From AWTP1-13 sp963840075 (GTDB lineage: Bacteria; Pseudomonadota; Alphaproteobacteria; Rhizobiales; Hyphomicrobiaceae), in the NCBI GenBank assembly GCA_963840075.1, contig CAWIXS010000048.1, forward strand, positions 1-64,000: a stretch of 64,000 nt of DNA, given 5' to 3'. The notes beneath the pieces are model-generated. The model saw only the letters and a program-made list of their open reading frames with translations. It did not search any database and was not told the origin of the DNA. A program made the translations under genes and the position numbers. Shown here in pieces: positions 17,252 to 26,941 of the stretch. Every line of letters starts with the position of its first letter. Positions within the stretch are counted from its first letter, which is position 1.

Positions 17252-17441
17252 ATTCGGGTCTGCGTCCAGCCTTGAGCTCGCAAAGCACGCCCGACTTGGA
17301 AGGAGCGGCCGGCGGCTCCGCAAACGCTGCAACGTAGCGGCAGAGACTAGCAAACCTCTGCCTCTCGACAGGCGACAGCTCTTCCACGTCTTGCCTGCGG
17401 ATTTCGGTGAGCAGGGAAGCAACCTTGGCTGCAATGGTCAT
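17250..17441 (-). CDS. Small hypothetical protein
   Basis: A 63-residue helical protein: MTIAAKVASLLTEIRRQDVE, then ELSPVERQRFASLCRYVAAF. The pattern of two amphipathic helices separated by ELSP resembles small regulatory helix-turn modules, but nothing is recognised. The ATG at 17441 has AGGGG just upstream. A slightly longer form from 17474 is possible. Its stop lies inside the inverted repeat described separately. Confidence 0.5.
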   Translation of the reverse strand: MTIAAKVASLLTEIRRQDVEELSPVERQRFASLCRYVAAFAEPPAAPSKSGVLCELKAGRRPE

Positions 17442-17753
17442 GCCCCTGCGCTCCGAAAGAAAGCAGCTACTCATTTCCGATCGCGCGCCACGCACTCCCG
17501 CGAGCCAACCGCCCCCGGTTGGCAAAGCTGGGAACAACAGCCATACGCGTCAGCGCGAACGCTCCGTGCATGGGCTTTCCCCCCTGACACGCCCCCCACG
17601 GGACAGAACCGCTTCGTGTCGTGAGAGAGTCTGCGACAAGACTCTTGCGCAACTTTGCCTTAATTGTATCCAATTGTGACAGGCCTCACGTGCGTCTCCC
17701 TCAGGCAGGCGCCGCCGGTGCTTTTCGCTGGGATTTTGCCCAATGTTCGCCCA
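17442..17753. other. Divergent intergenic region
   Basis: About 310 bases between the small gene and the hybrid kinase. The stretch 17640-17690 is AT-richer (TTAATTGTATCCAATTGTGA) and is the likeliest promoter area for the kinase. Nothing else is seen. Confidence 0.35.
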
Positions 17754-19415
17754 ATGATGCCCGTGGACTTGGCGGCGGCGACCGCAGCAACGCTGGCAGA
17801 CTTGGTGGAGGAGCGGCGCCACCTCGTGCTGCTCCTGGCTGGCCTCGACCTGATCGACCAGGGCATCACCGTGATGGACGGCGACCTGAAGCTTGTCGCC
17901 GCCAGCCGCGGTCTCTTCAAGCTGTTCGGGTTTCCGCCTGAGATGTCGCGCGTCGGGACCCCTTTCGCCGACTTCGTACGCTACAATGCCGAGCGCGGAG
18001 AGTACGGCGAAGGCGGTGTCGAGGAGATCGTGGCCGAGCAGGTTCGATTGGCCCGCCAATTCAAGCCGTACGACATGGCGCGCACCCGGCCCGACGGCAC
18101 CATTATCGCCATCCGTTGCTTGCCGCTCCCCAACGGGGGCTGCGTGACGACCTATACCGACGTTACCCGGCAGCGCGCGGATGAGCGCCTGATCCAGGAG
18201 AGGAACGAGGGGCTCGACCGCCGCGTACGCGAGCGCACCGCGGAGCTGGAGGCCGCCAACGCCGAGCAGAAGCGCCTGGAGGCGGTGCTCGTGCATGCCC
18301 AGAAGATGGAGGCGGTGGGCGAGCTGACAGGCGGACTGGCGCACGACTTCAACAACCTGCTCACAATCCTGATCAGCAACCTCGCGATGATGCGCGATCG
18401 CGCGGCGAAGGCGGGCATCATGGAGTTCGTGGAGCCCGCGCTCGCCGCCGCCCACAAGGGTGCGGGTATCACGCGGCGCCTGCTGGCGTTTGCGCGTCGC
18501 CAAAGGCTCGAGCCGCGCATCGTCGAGGTCAACAGTCTCATTGCCAATCTGCTGACACTGTTGCGTCACTCCCTGCCCTCGACGATCCGCATCTCGAGGC
18601 AGCCGGCACCCTTCGAGCTGCACACGCGCGTAGACCCCGAGCAGCTCGAGCATGCCTTCCTCAACCTCGTGCTGAACGCCCGCGATGCCATGCCCGGAGG
18701 CGGCAGCCTGGTGGTGGACAGCGCAAGCCGGCTCGTTCACAACGCGGAAGCCGCAGAGCTCGAGCTCGTGGCAGGGCGCTATGTTGAGATCCGTATCGAG
18801 GACACCGGCGCGGGGATGGATGCGGCCACGCTCTCGCGCGCTTTCGAGCCGTTCTTCACGAGCAAGCAGTCCGGCGGCGGCAGCGGCCTCGGTCTCTCGA
18901 TGGTCTACGGCTTCGTGAAGCAATCGGGGGGAGGCGCCCATATCAGCAGCACGCCGGGACGGGGTACGACCGTGACGCTGCTGCTGCCGGCAAGCTCGGC
19001 GCCGCCCCGGTCCGATCAACGCCAGTTGCAGGGCTCGCGCCAGAGCGTGGGCTCCTCGCGCCTCATCCTGCTGGTCGAGGACAATGCCGACGTGCGCACG
19101 GCTATCCGCCGTCAGCTCACCGACATCGGACACATGGTGATCGAGGCGCCTGCGGGCGACGAAGCCTTGACGATCATCGACGATGTTCCGGAGCTTTCGG
19201 TCCTGGTCTCCGACATCGTGATGCCGGGCGGCATGGACGGGCGGCGCCTTGCCGATCTCGCAAAGCAGAGGCGGCCGGGGCTTCGTGTGGTGCTCGTCAC
19301 GGGGTATGCCGATGGATTGGACGTGCAGGGCGGCCGGCATCGCTCGTTTACGCTGCTGCGTAAACCCTGTACGAAAGAGGAGCTCGCCACAGCCATTGAG
19401 ACGGCGCCACCGTAA
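17754..19415 (+). CDS. Hybrid sensor histidine kinase with receiver domain
   Basis: About 553 residues and no membrane helix, so a cytoplasmic sensor. Order: a PAS-like domain (about 25-145, GLDLIDQGITVMDGDLKLVA), a short coiled coil, the HisKA helix with GGLAHDFNNLLTI (phospho-acceptor His197), the N box LVLNARDAMPGGG, G boxes DTGAGMD and GSGLGLSMVYG, and a C-terminal receiver with Asp487 in SDIVMPGGMDG. It would autophosphorylate and pass phosphate to its own receiver and perhaps to the next gene product. The start is uncertain: ATG-ATG at 17754, or a TTG at 17664. Its stop overlaps the next start (TAATG). Confidence 0.85.
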   Translation: MMPVDLAAATAATLADLVEERRHLVLLLAGLDLIDQGITVMDGDLKLVAASRGLFKLFGFPPEMSRVGTPFADFVRYNAERGEYGEGGVEEIVAEQVRLARQFKPYDMARTRPDGTIIAIRCLPLPNGGCVTTYTDVTRQRADERLIQERNEGLDRRVRERTAELEAANAEQKRLEAVLVHAQKMEAVGELTGGLAHDFNNLLTILISNLAMMRDRAAKAGIMEFVEPALAAAHKGAGITRRLLAFARRQRLEPRIVEVNSLIANLLTLLRHSLPSTIRISRQPAPFELHTRVDPEQLEHAFLNLVLNARDAMPGGGSLVVDSASRLVHNAEAAELELVAGRYVEIRIEDTGAGMDAATLSRAFEPFFTSKQSGGGSGLGLSMVYGFVKQSGGGAHISSTPGRGTTVTLLLPASSAPPRSDQRQLQGSRQSVGSSRLILLVEDNADVRTAIRRQLTDIGHMVIEAPAGDEALTIIDDVPELSVLVSDIVMPGGMDGRRLADLAKQRRPGLRVVLVTGYADGLDVQGGRHRSFTLLRKPCTKEELATAIETAPP

Positions 19416-20146
19416 TGGATCTTCTTGATGTCACGCGGCCAGCGGAGGGCCGCATCGTCTACGTCGTCGAGGACAATCTCGAGATCGGCCGTCTGGTCTG
19501 CGCGACGCTGGACCAGCATGGATTTCGCTCGGAGCACTTCAGCACCGGGACAAGCTTCCTGCAGTGTCTGAGAAGGAAGGCGCCGGCGATCTCCGTGATT
19601 GACCTCGGCCTTCCGGACTTGGACGGCCTCCACCTCGTGCGCCAGGTGCAGGCGGTCTCCGACAGCGCCATCCTGATCCTGACGGGCCGGAAGGGCGTGG
19701 ACGACCGCATTCTCGGTCTGGAGCTCGGCGCCGACGACTATATGGTCAAGCCGTTCGAGCCGCGCGAGGTGGTCGCCCGCGTCAACACGATTCTGAGGCG
19801 ACTCGAACGGGGCGGCGAGGCACGCAAGGGCAGCGACGAGTGTGCCCGGTTCGGCGGCTGGACATTCGAGGAGAGCTGCAACCGCCTGACAGGGCCGGGG
19901 GGCCGGGAGGTCGACCTGTCCGTTGCCGAGGCTCGCCTCCTCTCGACCCTGCTCAGACGGCCCAATCGCATCGTCAATCGCGCCGAGCTGCTCGGCGATG
20001 GCGACCGTGAGCCTCTCGACCGGAGCATCGACGCAAGGATCTCGAGGCTCAGGCGGAAGCTCAACGCCCCCGACGACGGCCCGGAGCTGATCAAGACGGT
20101 CTACGGCGCCGGCTACATGCTGGTCGCGCAAGTGGAGTGGCGGTAG
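19415..20146 (+). CDS. OmpR/PhoB-type response regulator
   Basis: A 243-residue DNA-binding regulator. The receiver (about 10-125) has phospho-acceptor Asp63 in SVIDLGLPDLDG, and the conserved KPFEPREVVAR near residue 112. The C-terminal winged helix (about 145-240) shows LSVAEARLLSTLLRRPNRIV and RLRRKLNAPDDGPELIKTVY then GAGYML. The start overlaps the kinase stop by one base (TAATG), so the pair is translationally coupled. Target genes cannot be read from this window. Confidence 0.9.
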   Translation: MDLLDVTRPAEGRIVYVVEDNLEIGRLVCATLDQHGFRSEHFSTGTSFLQCLRRKAPAISVIDLGLPDLDGLHLVRQVQAVSDSAILILTGRKGVDDRILGLELGADDYMVKPFEPREVVARVNTILRRLERGGEARKGSDECARFGGWTFEESCNRLTGPGGREVDLSVAEARLLSTLLRRPNRIVNRAELLGDGDREPLDRSIDARISRLRRKLNAPDDGPELIKTVYGAGYMLVAQVEWR

Positions 20147-20229
20147 CGCGGCCATGGGGGAAAAAACCGCCAAGAACGGAACAGCGCGGGGTGCGAGGGA
20201 CGGTTATCCGTTCATCCCATAGCCGGCCC

Positions 20230-20652
20230 GTGACCGCAGACGACATCGTGCGCCTCCTCGACTTGCGCCCGCATCCCGAGGGCGGCCACTACCGCGAGAC
20301 CTTCCGCGACCCGGTGGGCGGCGCATCTGGCCGCGCTTCGTCCACCGCCATCTATTTCCTTCTCAGAGTCGGCGAGGTCTCGCGCTGGCACCGCGTGGAT
20401 GCCGCCGAGGTCTGGCACTGGTACGCGGGCGCGCCCCTGCTGTTGACGGTTGCAGATGCTGCCGGGCGCCGCGAGGCGCGGCTCGGACCGGACCTGGCGG
20501 CCGGCGAGCGCCCGCAGGCGGCGGTGCCGGCGCACGCCTGGCAGCAGGCGCAGAGCCTCGGGGCCTGGACGCTGGTGGGCTGCACCGTGGCCCCCGGCTT
20601 CGAGTTCTCGGGCTTCGAGATGGCGCCCCAGGGCTTCGAGCGTAAGGCGTAG
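20230..20652 (+). CDS. Cupin family protein (DUF985 type)
   Basis: About 140 residues. The cupin_5/DUF985 pattern is clear: LDLRPHPEGGHYRETFRD, then STAIYFLLRVGEVSRWHRVD, AEVWHWYAGAPL, and the last strand GCTVAPGFEFSGFEMA. The histidines in SRWHR and VWHWY are the likely metal or substrate ligands. Some relatives are sugar epimerase-like, but this subfamily is uncharacterised. The start is probably the GTG at 20230. An upstream GTG at 20191 is possible. The TAG stop is the first three bases of a palindromic repeat. Confidence 0.75.
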   Translation: MTADDIVRLLDLRPHPEGGHYRETFRDPVGGASGRASSTAIYFLLRVGEVSRWHRVDAAEVWHWYAGAPLLLTVADAAGRREARLGPDLAAGERPQAAVPAHAWQQAQSLGAWTLVGCTVAPGFEFSGFEMAPQGFERKA

Positions 20653-20727
20653 GGCGGATCGGGCGTCAGCCGTAATCCGCCGATCGACCGGCGCAACGGC
20701 GGATTGCGCTTCGCTGATCCGCCCCTA
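20650..20727. repeat. Palindromic repeat, type A copy 1
   Basis: It begins TAGGGCGGATCGGGCGTCAG and ends GCTGATCCGCCCCTA, with an inner pair CCGTAATCCGCCG / CGGCGGATTGCG. It is an imperfect palindrome related to the element at 26625-26705. Its leading TAG is the stop codon of the cupin gene. Confidence 0.8.
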
Positions 20728-20861
20728 CCCCGCGTCCGGCCGCCTCCAACAAACGTTGAATGTACACGAGGTGAGTCCCGCCTGCGCTTGCAGGGGCTGC
20801 CCGACTCAGATTTTGCATTTACGGCGGAGACGTGGCCAGCGGCATGGTCGGGGGAACCGGG

Positions 20862-22650
20862 ATGAAGCGGGAAGCGGGCGGACCTTGCCTCAGCGCGGTG
20901 TTCGTCGACTATGACAACATCTACCTGTCGCTGAAGCGCAAGAGCGAGGAGGCGGCCAAGCGTTTCGCCAAGGAGACCGGGCGCTGGCTGCGCGAGATCG
21001 AGAACGGCAAGCTCATCACCGCCACCAACGCGCAGTTCGGCTCGGCGCCGCGCCGCATCGCCATGAACCGCTGCTACGGCAACCCGGTGCCGCGCCGCAA
21101 CCAGCACGACAACTCCACCGACATGAGCTCGTTCCCGTTCGTGCGCCATCACTTCCTGCGCGCGGGCTTCGAGGTGATCGACTGCCCGCCGCTCACCGCC
21201 CAGCTCAAGAACTCCGCCGATATCCGCATGGTCATGGATGTCCGCGACCTGCTGCTGCACGACACCTACTTCGACGAGTTCATCATCCTGTCGGGCGACG
21301 CCGACTTCACGCCGGTGCTGATCCGCTTGAGGGCGCATGCGCGCCGCACCGTGGTGTTCGCCAACGACTTCACGGCGGCACCCTACACCGCCATCTGCGA
21401 CGGCGAGATCCGCGAGGCGGCGCTGATCGAGCTGATCCTCGCCGGCGAGCTGCCCGAAGGCGGCTCGAACGACGCCGCCGCCGCAGCCCCCGGCAAGAGC
21501 AGGCTCGAGGAGGCACGGCGCGAGATCCTGGCCGAGGTGATCGCGGGCGTACGCGCATCGGCCGCGCCGGTGCCGCTCGAGGCGCTGGCCGACCGGGCGC
21601 TCAGGGCGCTCGGCCACGAGAAGACCATCGCCACCGGCTGGGCCGGGGCCGGCAGCTTCCGCGAGCTGTTGCGCCGCAGCCTGCCCGACGAGATCAAGCT
21701 GACGGGCGACCCGCCGTATCTCGCGTTCGATGCCAAGCGCCACGGCGACGACCGCACCCTCAAGGCGGCCCTGGAAGCCAGGGCGCCGGGCGCCGAGGCG
21801 AGCCCCACCAGACCGCCCGCAGCCCCACGGCCGCCAGCGCCGGAGAGTGCACCTGCGCCCTCCGCACGTCCGACCCCCGTCGATGGCCCGGCAGCGCAAC
21901 GGGCCGAGGCGCAGGACGCCTCGTCGGGCGTGCAAGGGCGCCTCGTCCAAGGGCGCCTCGTCCAAGGGCCAGGTCCTGCAGCAGGCGCCCGCCATGCAGC
22001 GCGGCGAGCTTCCGGCCCAGCGCCGCCCCGACGTCCACAGCGCGATCCAGCAGTCGATCGCACGCATCCACGAGGCCTGTCAGGCGCCCCCGCTGGCGCC
22101 GCAGGAGTATCGCCTGTTGTTCGAGATCATGGCCAGGGAGATCAGCGACAACGACCTCACGGGGGTGCAGACGCTGGCCAACATCGCCGATCGCGCGCGC
22201 GAGCGCGGCATCGAGCTGCGCCGCGACGATGTCCGCTTCGTGCTGGAGGTGGTGAGCGAGGCCGACCCCTGGTTCGAGCAGGGTGCCTCCGCCGACGTGT
22301 TCGCCGCCCGCTTCCGCAACTTCGTGGTGGCGCGCTGCCGCGGCCAGGGCCTCAAGCTCTCGGCCAACGAGTTCGAGCTGATCGACGCCTGGTTCGGCGC
22401 CGGGCTGTCGCAGGGCAGGCTGGGCAACGGCGCCACGGCGAGGCTGGCGCCGCCCGCTGCGACCAGCGCAGCGGACGCCGGCTCAGCGCCGCAGCTGCCG
22501 CCACTGGAGGCCCGCAGCGGCCATTGGTGGCCGCTCGACGGCGGCCACGCCGACAATCTGGAGCTGCATGGGACCGGGTCCGAAGGCCAAGGCTCCGGTC
22601 ACGACACCGGCGCGACCGAAGCCTTCCCCCGCGTCGCCCGCGGCCGGTAA
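20862..22650 (+). pseudogene. NYN-domain (LabA-like) protein, frameshifted
   Basis: If repaired, about 595 residues. The N-terminal frame has an NYN/PIN-like RNase fold: SAVFVDYDNIYLSLKRKS, STDMSSFPFVRHHFLRAGFE, SADIRMVMDVRDLL and IILSGDADFTPVL, with the acidic residues of NYN nucleases. A second domain near 230-300 (RALRALGHEKTIATGW...ELLRRSLPDEIKL) resembles an OST-HTH/LOTUS module. After a low-complexity linker the frame changes near 21927-21932, beside a 15-base tandem repeat (21933-21962). The reading then continues as HSAIQQSIARIHEACQAPPL and FVLEVVSEADPWFEQGA to 22650. Both halves look conserved. The start at 20862 is preferred, and the frame is open to 20832. Confidence 0.75.
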
Positions 22651-22684
22651 ATCAAGCCGCTGCCGCTGGCGTCGAGGCTGCAAA

Positions 22685-22699
22685 CGGGGTCAGACCCCG
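22685..22699. repeat. Short palindrome CGGGGTCAGACCCCG
   Basis: A 15-base near-perfect palindrome two bases beyond the phaB stop. It belongs to the GGGGTCAGACCCC family found at four other places in the window. Confidence 0.75.
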
Positions 22700-22700
22700 C

Positions 22701-23426
22701 TCACGCCATGTACTGCCCGCCGTTGGCGTCGAGGCAGGCGCCGGTGATGAACCCGGCGTCCTCGGCGGCGAGAAACACCACGCAGCGCGCGATTTCCTCC
22801 GCCGTGCCGAGACGGCCAACGGGGATCTGCGGCAGGATCCTGCTCTCCAGCACGTCCTTGGGCACCGCCATCACCATCTCGGTGGCGATGTAGCCCGGCG
22901 CGATCACGTTGCAGGTGATGCCCTTGGTGGCACCCTCCTGGGCCACCGCCTTGCTGAAGCCCAGCAGGCCCGCCTTGGCCGCCGAGTAGTTGGCCTGACC
23001 CATCTGCCCCTTGCGGCCGTTGACCGAGGAGATGTTGACGATGCGCCCGAAGCTGCGCGCACGCATGCCGTCGATCACCAGCCGCGTCATGTTGAAGACC
23101 GAGTTGAGGTTGGTGCGGATCACCGCATCCCAGCTCTCCCTGGTCATGCGGTGCAGCATGCCGTCGCGGGTGATGCCGGCGTTGTTGACGAGCACGTCGA
23201 CGGGGCCGACCTCGCGCGTCACCGCCGCAACGCCCTTCTCGCAGGCGGCGTAGTCGGACACGTCCCACTTGTAGATCGGGATTCCCGTCTCCGCCTGGAA
23301 CTGCCGCGCTGCGGTGTCGTTGCCGCCGTAGTTCGCTGCGACGCGCAGCCCGCGCCTCTTGAGTGCAATGGAGATGGCGTGACCGATCCCGCGCGTCCCT
23401 CCCGTGACGAGTGCAACCCTGGCCAT
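22701..23426 (-). CDS. phaB: Acetoacetyl-CoA reductase
   Basis: A 241-residue short-chain dehydrogenase that reduces acetoacetyl-CoA to (R)-3-hydroxybutyryl-CoA with NADPH, the second step of polyhydroxybutyrate synthesis. The nucleotide fold is ALVTGGTRGIGHAIS, and NNAGITRDGMLHRM follows. The catalytic residues are Ser134, Tyr147 and Lys151 in NISSVNGRKGQMGQANYSAA-K. The end, TGACLDANGGQYMA, is typical of PhaB. It lies downstream of phaA on the same strand, separated by a pair of palindromic repeats. Confidence 0.95.
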   Translation of the reverse strand: MARVALVTGGTRGIGHAISIALKRRGLRVAANYGGNDTAARQFQAETGIPIYKWDVSDYAACEKGVAAVTREVGPVDVLVNNAGITRDGMLHRMTRESWDAVIRTNLNSVFNMTRLVIDGMRARSFGRIVNISSVNGRKGQMGQANYSAAKAGLLGFSKAVAQEGATKGITCNVIAPGYIATEMVMAVPKDVLESRILPQIPVGRLGTAEEIARCVVFLAAEDAGFITGACLDANGGQYMA

Positions 23427-23522
23427 TTTGGATTTGTCCCCTGCGTTCCTGCCCGTGCCGACAAGCCTTTTTATACCGACAGAGTAAAAAAAATCCTCGG
23501 TCGGGCAAGCACTACCCGTCGC

Positions 23523-23593
23523 CAGGGGTCAGACCCCTCGCCACTACGGTCGACGAGAAACGCAAAGCTCGGTGCGAGGGGTCCGACCCCTAC
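23523..23593. repeat. Paired palindromes between phaA and phaB
   Basis: CAGGGGTCAGACCCCTCGCC and, about 28 bases on, GCGAGGGGTCCGACCCCTA. Each is palindromic and the two are also inverted copies of each other, so the RNA can fold in two ways. Same family as the sites at 22685, 37391, 44851 and 49863. Confidence 0.75.
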
Positions 23594-23612
23594 ATCCCTG
23601 ACGGGTGCCGCC

Positions 23613-24800
<1,188 letters not shown>

Positions 24801-25078
24801 CGATGGCTCCAGGGTTGGGCAGGAGAATGCGTAGGGGGGTGGCACGCATATGCAACGCTTCGCGCCTTCGTGCCAGCGCAAAAACGGCCGGGCTGCGCCG
24901 CACGATATCACGCCCGCCCCCGGCGCCAACCCCTTGGAAGCCTGCTCCTGCAGCGCCCGTCGCGGGTGGAATCCCACGCTCCGTTGGGACGGATGCCAAA
25001 GAAATGGGCTGGTGCGGCAGCGCAATGCCGTGTTAACGTGCGCGCTGCATCATTCCAGCTAGTTCCGGCGATGGCGCA

Positions 25079-25771
25079 ATGCGGATGCTCAACAAGGTCG
25101 ACCCACCCGGCAGCAGCAAGGACCCGGACAAGATCGAGCCGGTAGTCATCAAGAAGTATGCCAATCGCCGCCTCTACAATACCGACACCAGCACCTATGT
25201 GACGCTCGACGACTTGGCGTCGATGGTGAAGTCCGGCCGCGACTTCGTGGTGTTCGACGCCAAGTCGGGGGACGACCTCACCCACTCGGTGCTCACCCAG
25301 ATCATCGTCGATCAGGAGAGCCGCATGGGCGGCGGGCAGACGCTGCTCCCCGTCCCGTTCCTGCGCCAGCTGATCCGCTTCTACGGCGACTCGATCGAGC
25401 GCCTGGTGCCGGGCTACCTGCAGATCAGCCTCGACACCCTCACCAAGGAGCAGGAGCGCTTCCGCAAGACCTTTGCGGGTGCCTTCACCCCGGCCGGGGC
25501 GGTCGAGGCCTACCAGGAGCAGATGCGCAAGAACATGGTCATGTTCGAGCAGGCCATGGCGATGTTCTCCCCGTTCGGCAAGCCGCCCGCGGCGCGCCCC
25601 GGCGGCCCCGAGACGGCCGAGGCGAAGCCAGCACCGACGAAGCCCGAGGCGGTGCGGCCCGGTCCCGTTGCACCCGCGTCCGCGCCCAAGCCGGACGAGC
25701 TCGAGCAGCTCAAGTCCCAGCTCGCGGCCTTGCAGACGCGGCTCGAGGAGATCTCCCGCAACCGCGGGTGA
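25079..25771 (+). CDS. phaR: Polyhydroxyalkanoate synthesis repressor PhaR
   Basis: A 230-residue regulator. The N-terminal DNA/granule-binding domain is VVIKKYANRRLYNTDTSTYV then TLDDLASMVKSG. Next come VLTQIIVDQESRMGGGQTLL and a helical stretch GDSIERLVPGYLQISLDTLT. The C-terminal third is a proline/alanine linker ending in a short coiled coil (ELEQLKSQLAALQTRLEEIS). PhaR proteins bind both PHB granules and promoters of phasin and phaR itself. It is divergent from phaA across about 280 bases, where auto-control would act. Confidence 0.95.
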   Translation: MRMLNKVDPPGSSKDPDKIEPVVIKKYANRRLYNTDTSTYVTLDDLASMVKSGRDFVVFDAKSGDDLTHSVLTQIIVDQESRMGGGQTLLPVPFLRQLIRFYGDSIERLVPGYLQISLDTLTKEQERFRKTFAGAFTPAGAVEAYQEQMRKNMVMFEQAMAMFSPFGKPPAARPGGPETAEAKPAPTKPEAVRPGPVAPASAPKPDELEQLKSQLAALQTRLEEISRNRG

Positions 25772-25785
25772 CCGTGAGTTGACCG

Positions 25786-25914
25786 TAGGGTGCAATGCTG
25801 CGAAGCGGCATTGCACCGATGCCCCCCCTCCCCAGGCGAGCGATGCCGATTGTGACGAGGTCGGCTCGGTGCGATCGCCCAGACGCACGGTTCCTGTCGC
25901 ACGACTGCACCCTA
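25786..25914. repeat. Palindromic repeat, type B copy 1
   Basis: It starts TAGGGTGCAATGCTGCGAAG, which folds on GCGGCATTGCACC, and ends in GACTGCACCCTA. It is related to the element at 35881-35989, which has the same ends. Here it lies about 15 bases beyond the phaR stop rather than on it. Confidence 0.7.
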
Positions 25915-26093
25915 CGCTCGTTCGATAGCGCGTGTAGAACAGCCCATACCGGCTTCATTCAAAATCGTGATTGAGAGTTGTGTGTGGTTTCGAGCTCCCG
26001 TGGCAAGCGTCCACCGTGCCGCCACTTTCGGACGCACATTTCCCCGCCGCAACTGGACGGGGTGGCGCTGCGCCTTGGTGGGAGGTGATCAGC

Positions 26094-26627
26094 ATGATCT
26101 TTCGGGATATCGGCATCGTGACCACGGGTGCCGTCGTCATCGGCAGGATCGATGTGCAGCGCATGCATGCGGCGGAGGTCTACGTCGCGCCGGCGATCGG
26201 CGAGCTGTTCGACTGCAGGTACTGGCACAACCAGGCGGGGAGCTTCTTCTACGGCCATTGGATCGACGTGGAGCGTGCGCATGCCATGCTGGCCGCGATC
26301 CGGTCCGCCATGGAGCGGGACTTTCTGCGTTTCTCCGCTGCCGGCGCATGCGCCGGCGCCGACAACCCGCGCACGTTGGCGGCGAGCTTCTCGCGGGGCA
26401 TGGGCCAGCGCCTGAGCGAGCGCCTGCGCCGCCTCAAGGCCGGCCGCGCCGCGGGCCTGCTGGTGCGGGGCAAGGATACGGCGGCGGCGCTTGCGAGGCG
26501 ATGCCGGCTCGGCCTGGCGAAGGCCATCGGACGGCGCACGCCGGCGAGCGGCACGTTTGCCTATGCTGCGGGCGTCAAGGCCGGCGACCGCGTCGCGCTC
26601 GCGGACCGCCTGAGCGGGAGCGGGTAG
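26094..26627 (+). CDS. Hypothetical protein, possibly related to DUF2786-associated domain
   Basis: A 177-residue basic protein. The core FDCRYWHNQAGSFFYGHWID, then VERAHAMLAAIRSAMERDF, and ASFSRGMGQRLSERLRRLK resembles the C-terminal region of DUF2786 proteins: Cys/aromatic strand, DVE helix, then an arginine-rich GxxxRLxERL helix. I offer this as a weak match only. A near-perfect GGAGGTGAT (26081-26089) five bases before the ATG fixes the start. The TAG stop is the first three bases of a palindromic repeat. Confidence 0.6.
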   Translation: MIFRDIGIVTTGAVVIGRIDVQRMHAAEVYVAPAIGELFDCRYWHNQAGSFFYGHWIDVERAHAMLAAIRSAMERDFLRFSAAGACAGADNPRTLAASFSRGMGQRLSERLRRLKAGRAAGLLVRGKDTAAALARRCRLGLAKAIGRRTPASGTFAYAAGVKAGDRVALADRLSGSG

Positions 26628-26705
26628 GGTGGATCAGGGCGAAGCCCGTAATCCGCCGATGCGACAGTGAATCGGCGGATTACGGCTATGGCCAAATCCG
26701 CCCTA
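26625..26705. repeat. Palindromic repeat, type A copy 2, with stop codons at both ends
   Basis: TAGGGTGGATCAGGGCGAAG...CCAAATCCGCCCTA, with the inner pair CCGTAATCCGCCG / CGGCGGATTACGG. It lies between convergent genes. The left TAG (26625-26627) ends the hypothetical gene, and on the minus strand the right-hand TAG (26705-26703) ends rpmF. Confidence 0.85.
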
Positions 26706-26888
26706 CGCCTCGGCCTTGGGCGGGAGGATCTGGCGGCCCTTGTACTTGCCGGTCTTGAGGTCGATGTGGTGCGGGCGGCGGCGCTCGCCCGAATCCTTGT
26801 CCTCCATGTAGGTGGGCGCGCGCAGGGCGTCCGCGGAGCGGCGCATCCCGCGCTTCATGGGAGATACCTTCTTGCGTGGAACGGCCAT
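26703..26888 (-). CDS. rpmF: 50S ribosomal protein L32
   Basis: A 61-residue protein with the classic start MAVPRKKVSPMKRGMRRSAD and the tail HHIDLKTGKYKGRQILPPK. It binds the large ribosomal subunit. Alphaproteobacterial L32 proteins are about 60 residues and lack the zinc cysteines found elsewhere, as here. It lies 53 bases downstream of mtgA on the same strand. Its TAG stop is part of the palindromic repeat. Confidence 0.97.
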   Translation of the reverse strand: MAVPRKKVSPMKRGMRRSADALRAPTYMEDKDSGERRRPHHIDLKTGKYKGRQILPPKAEA

Positions 26889-26941
26889 CGCTCGTGTCTT
26901 TCCAACCTTTGCGGCATTCAGGGATCGCCGGGCTTATAGCG

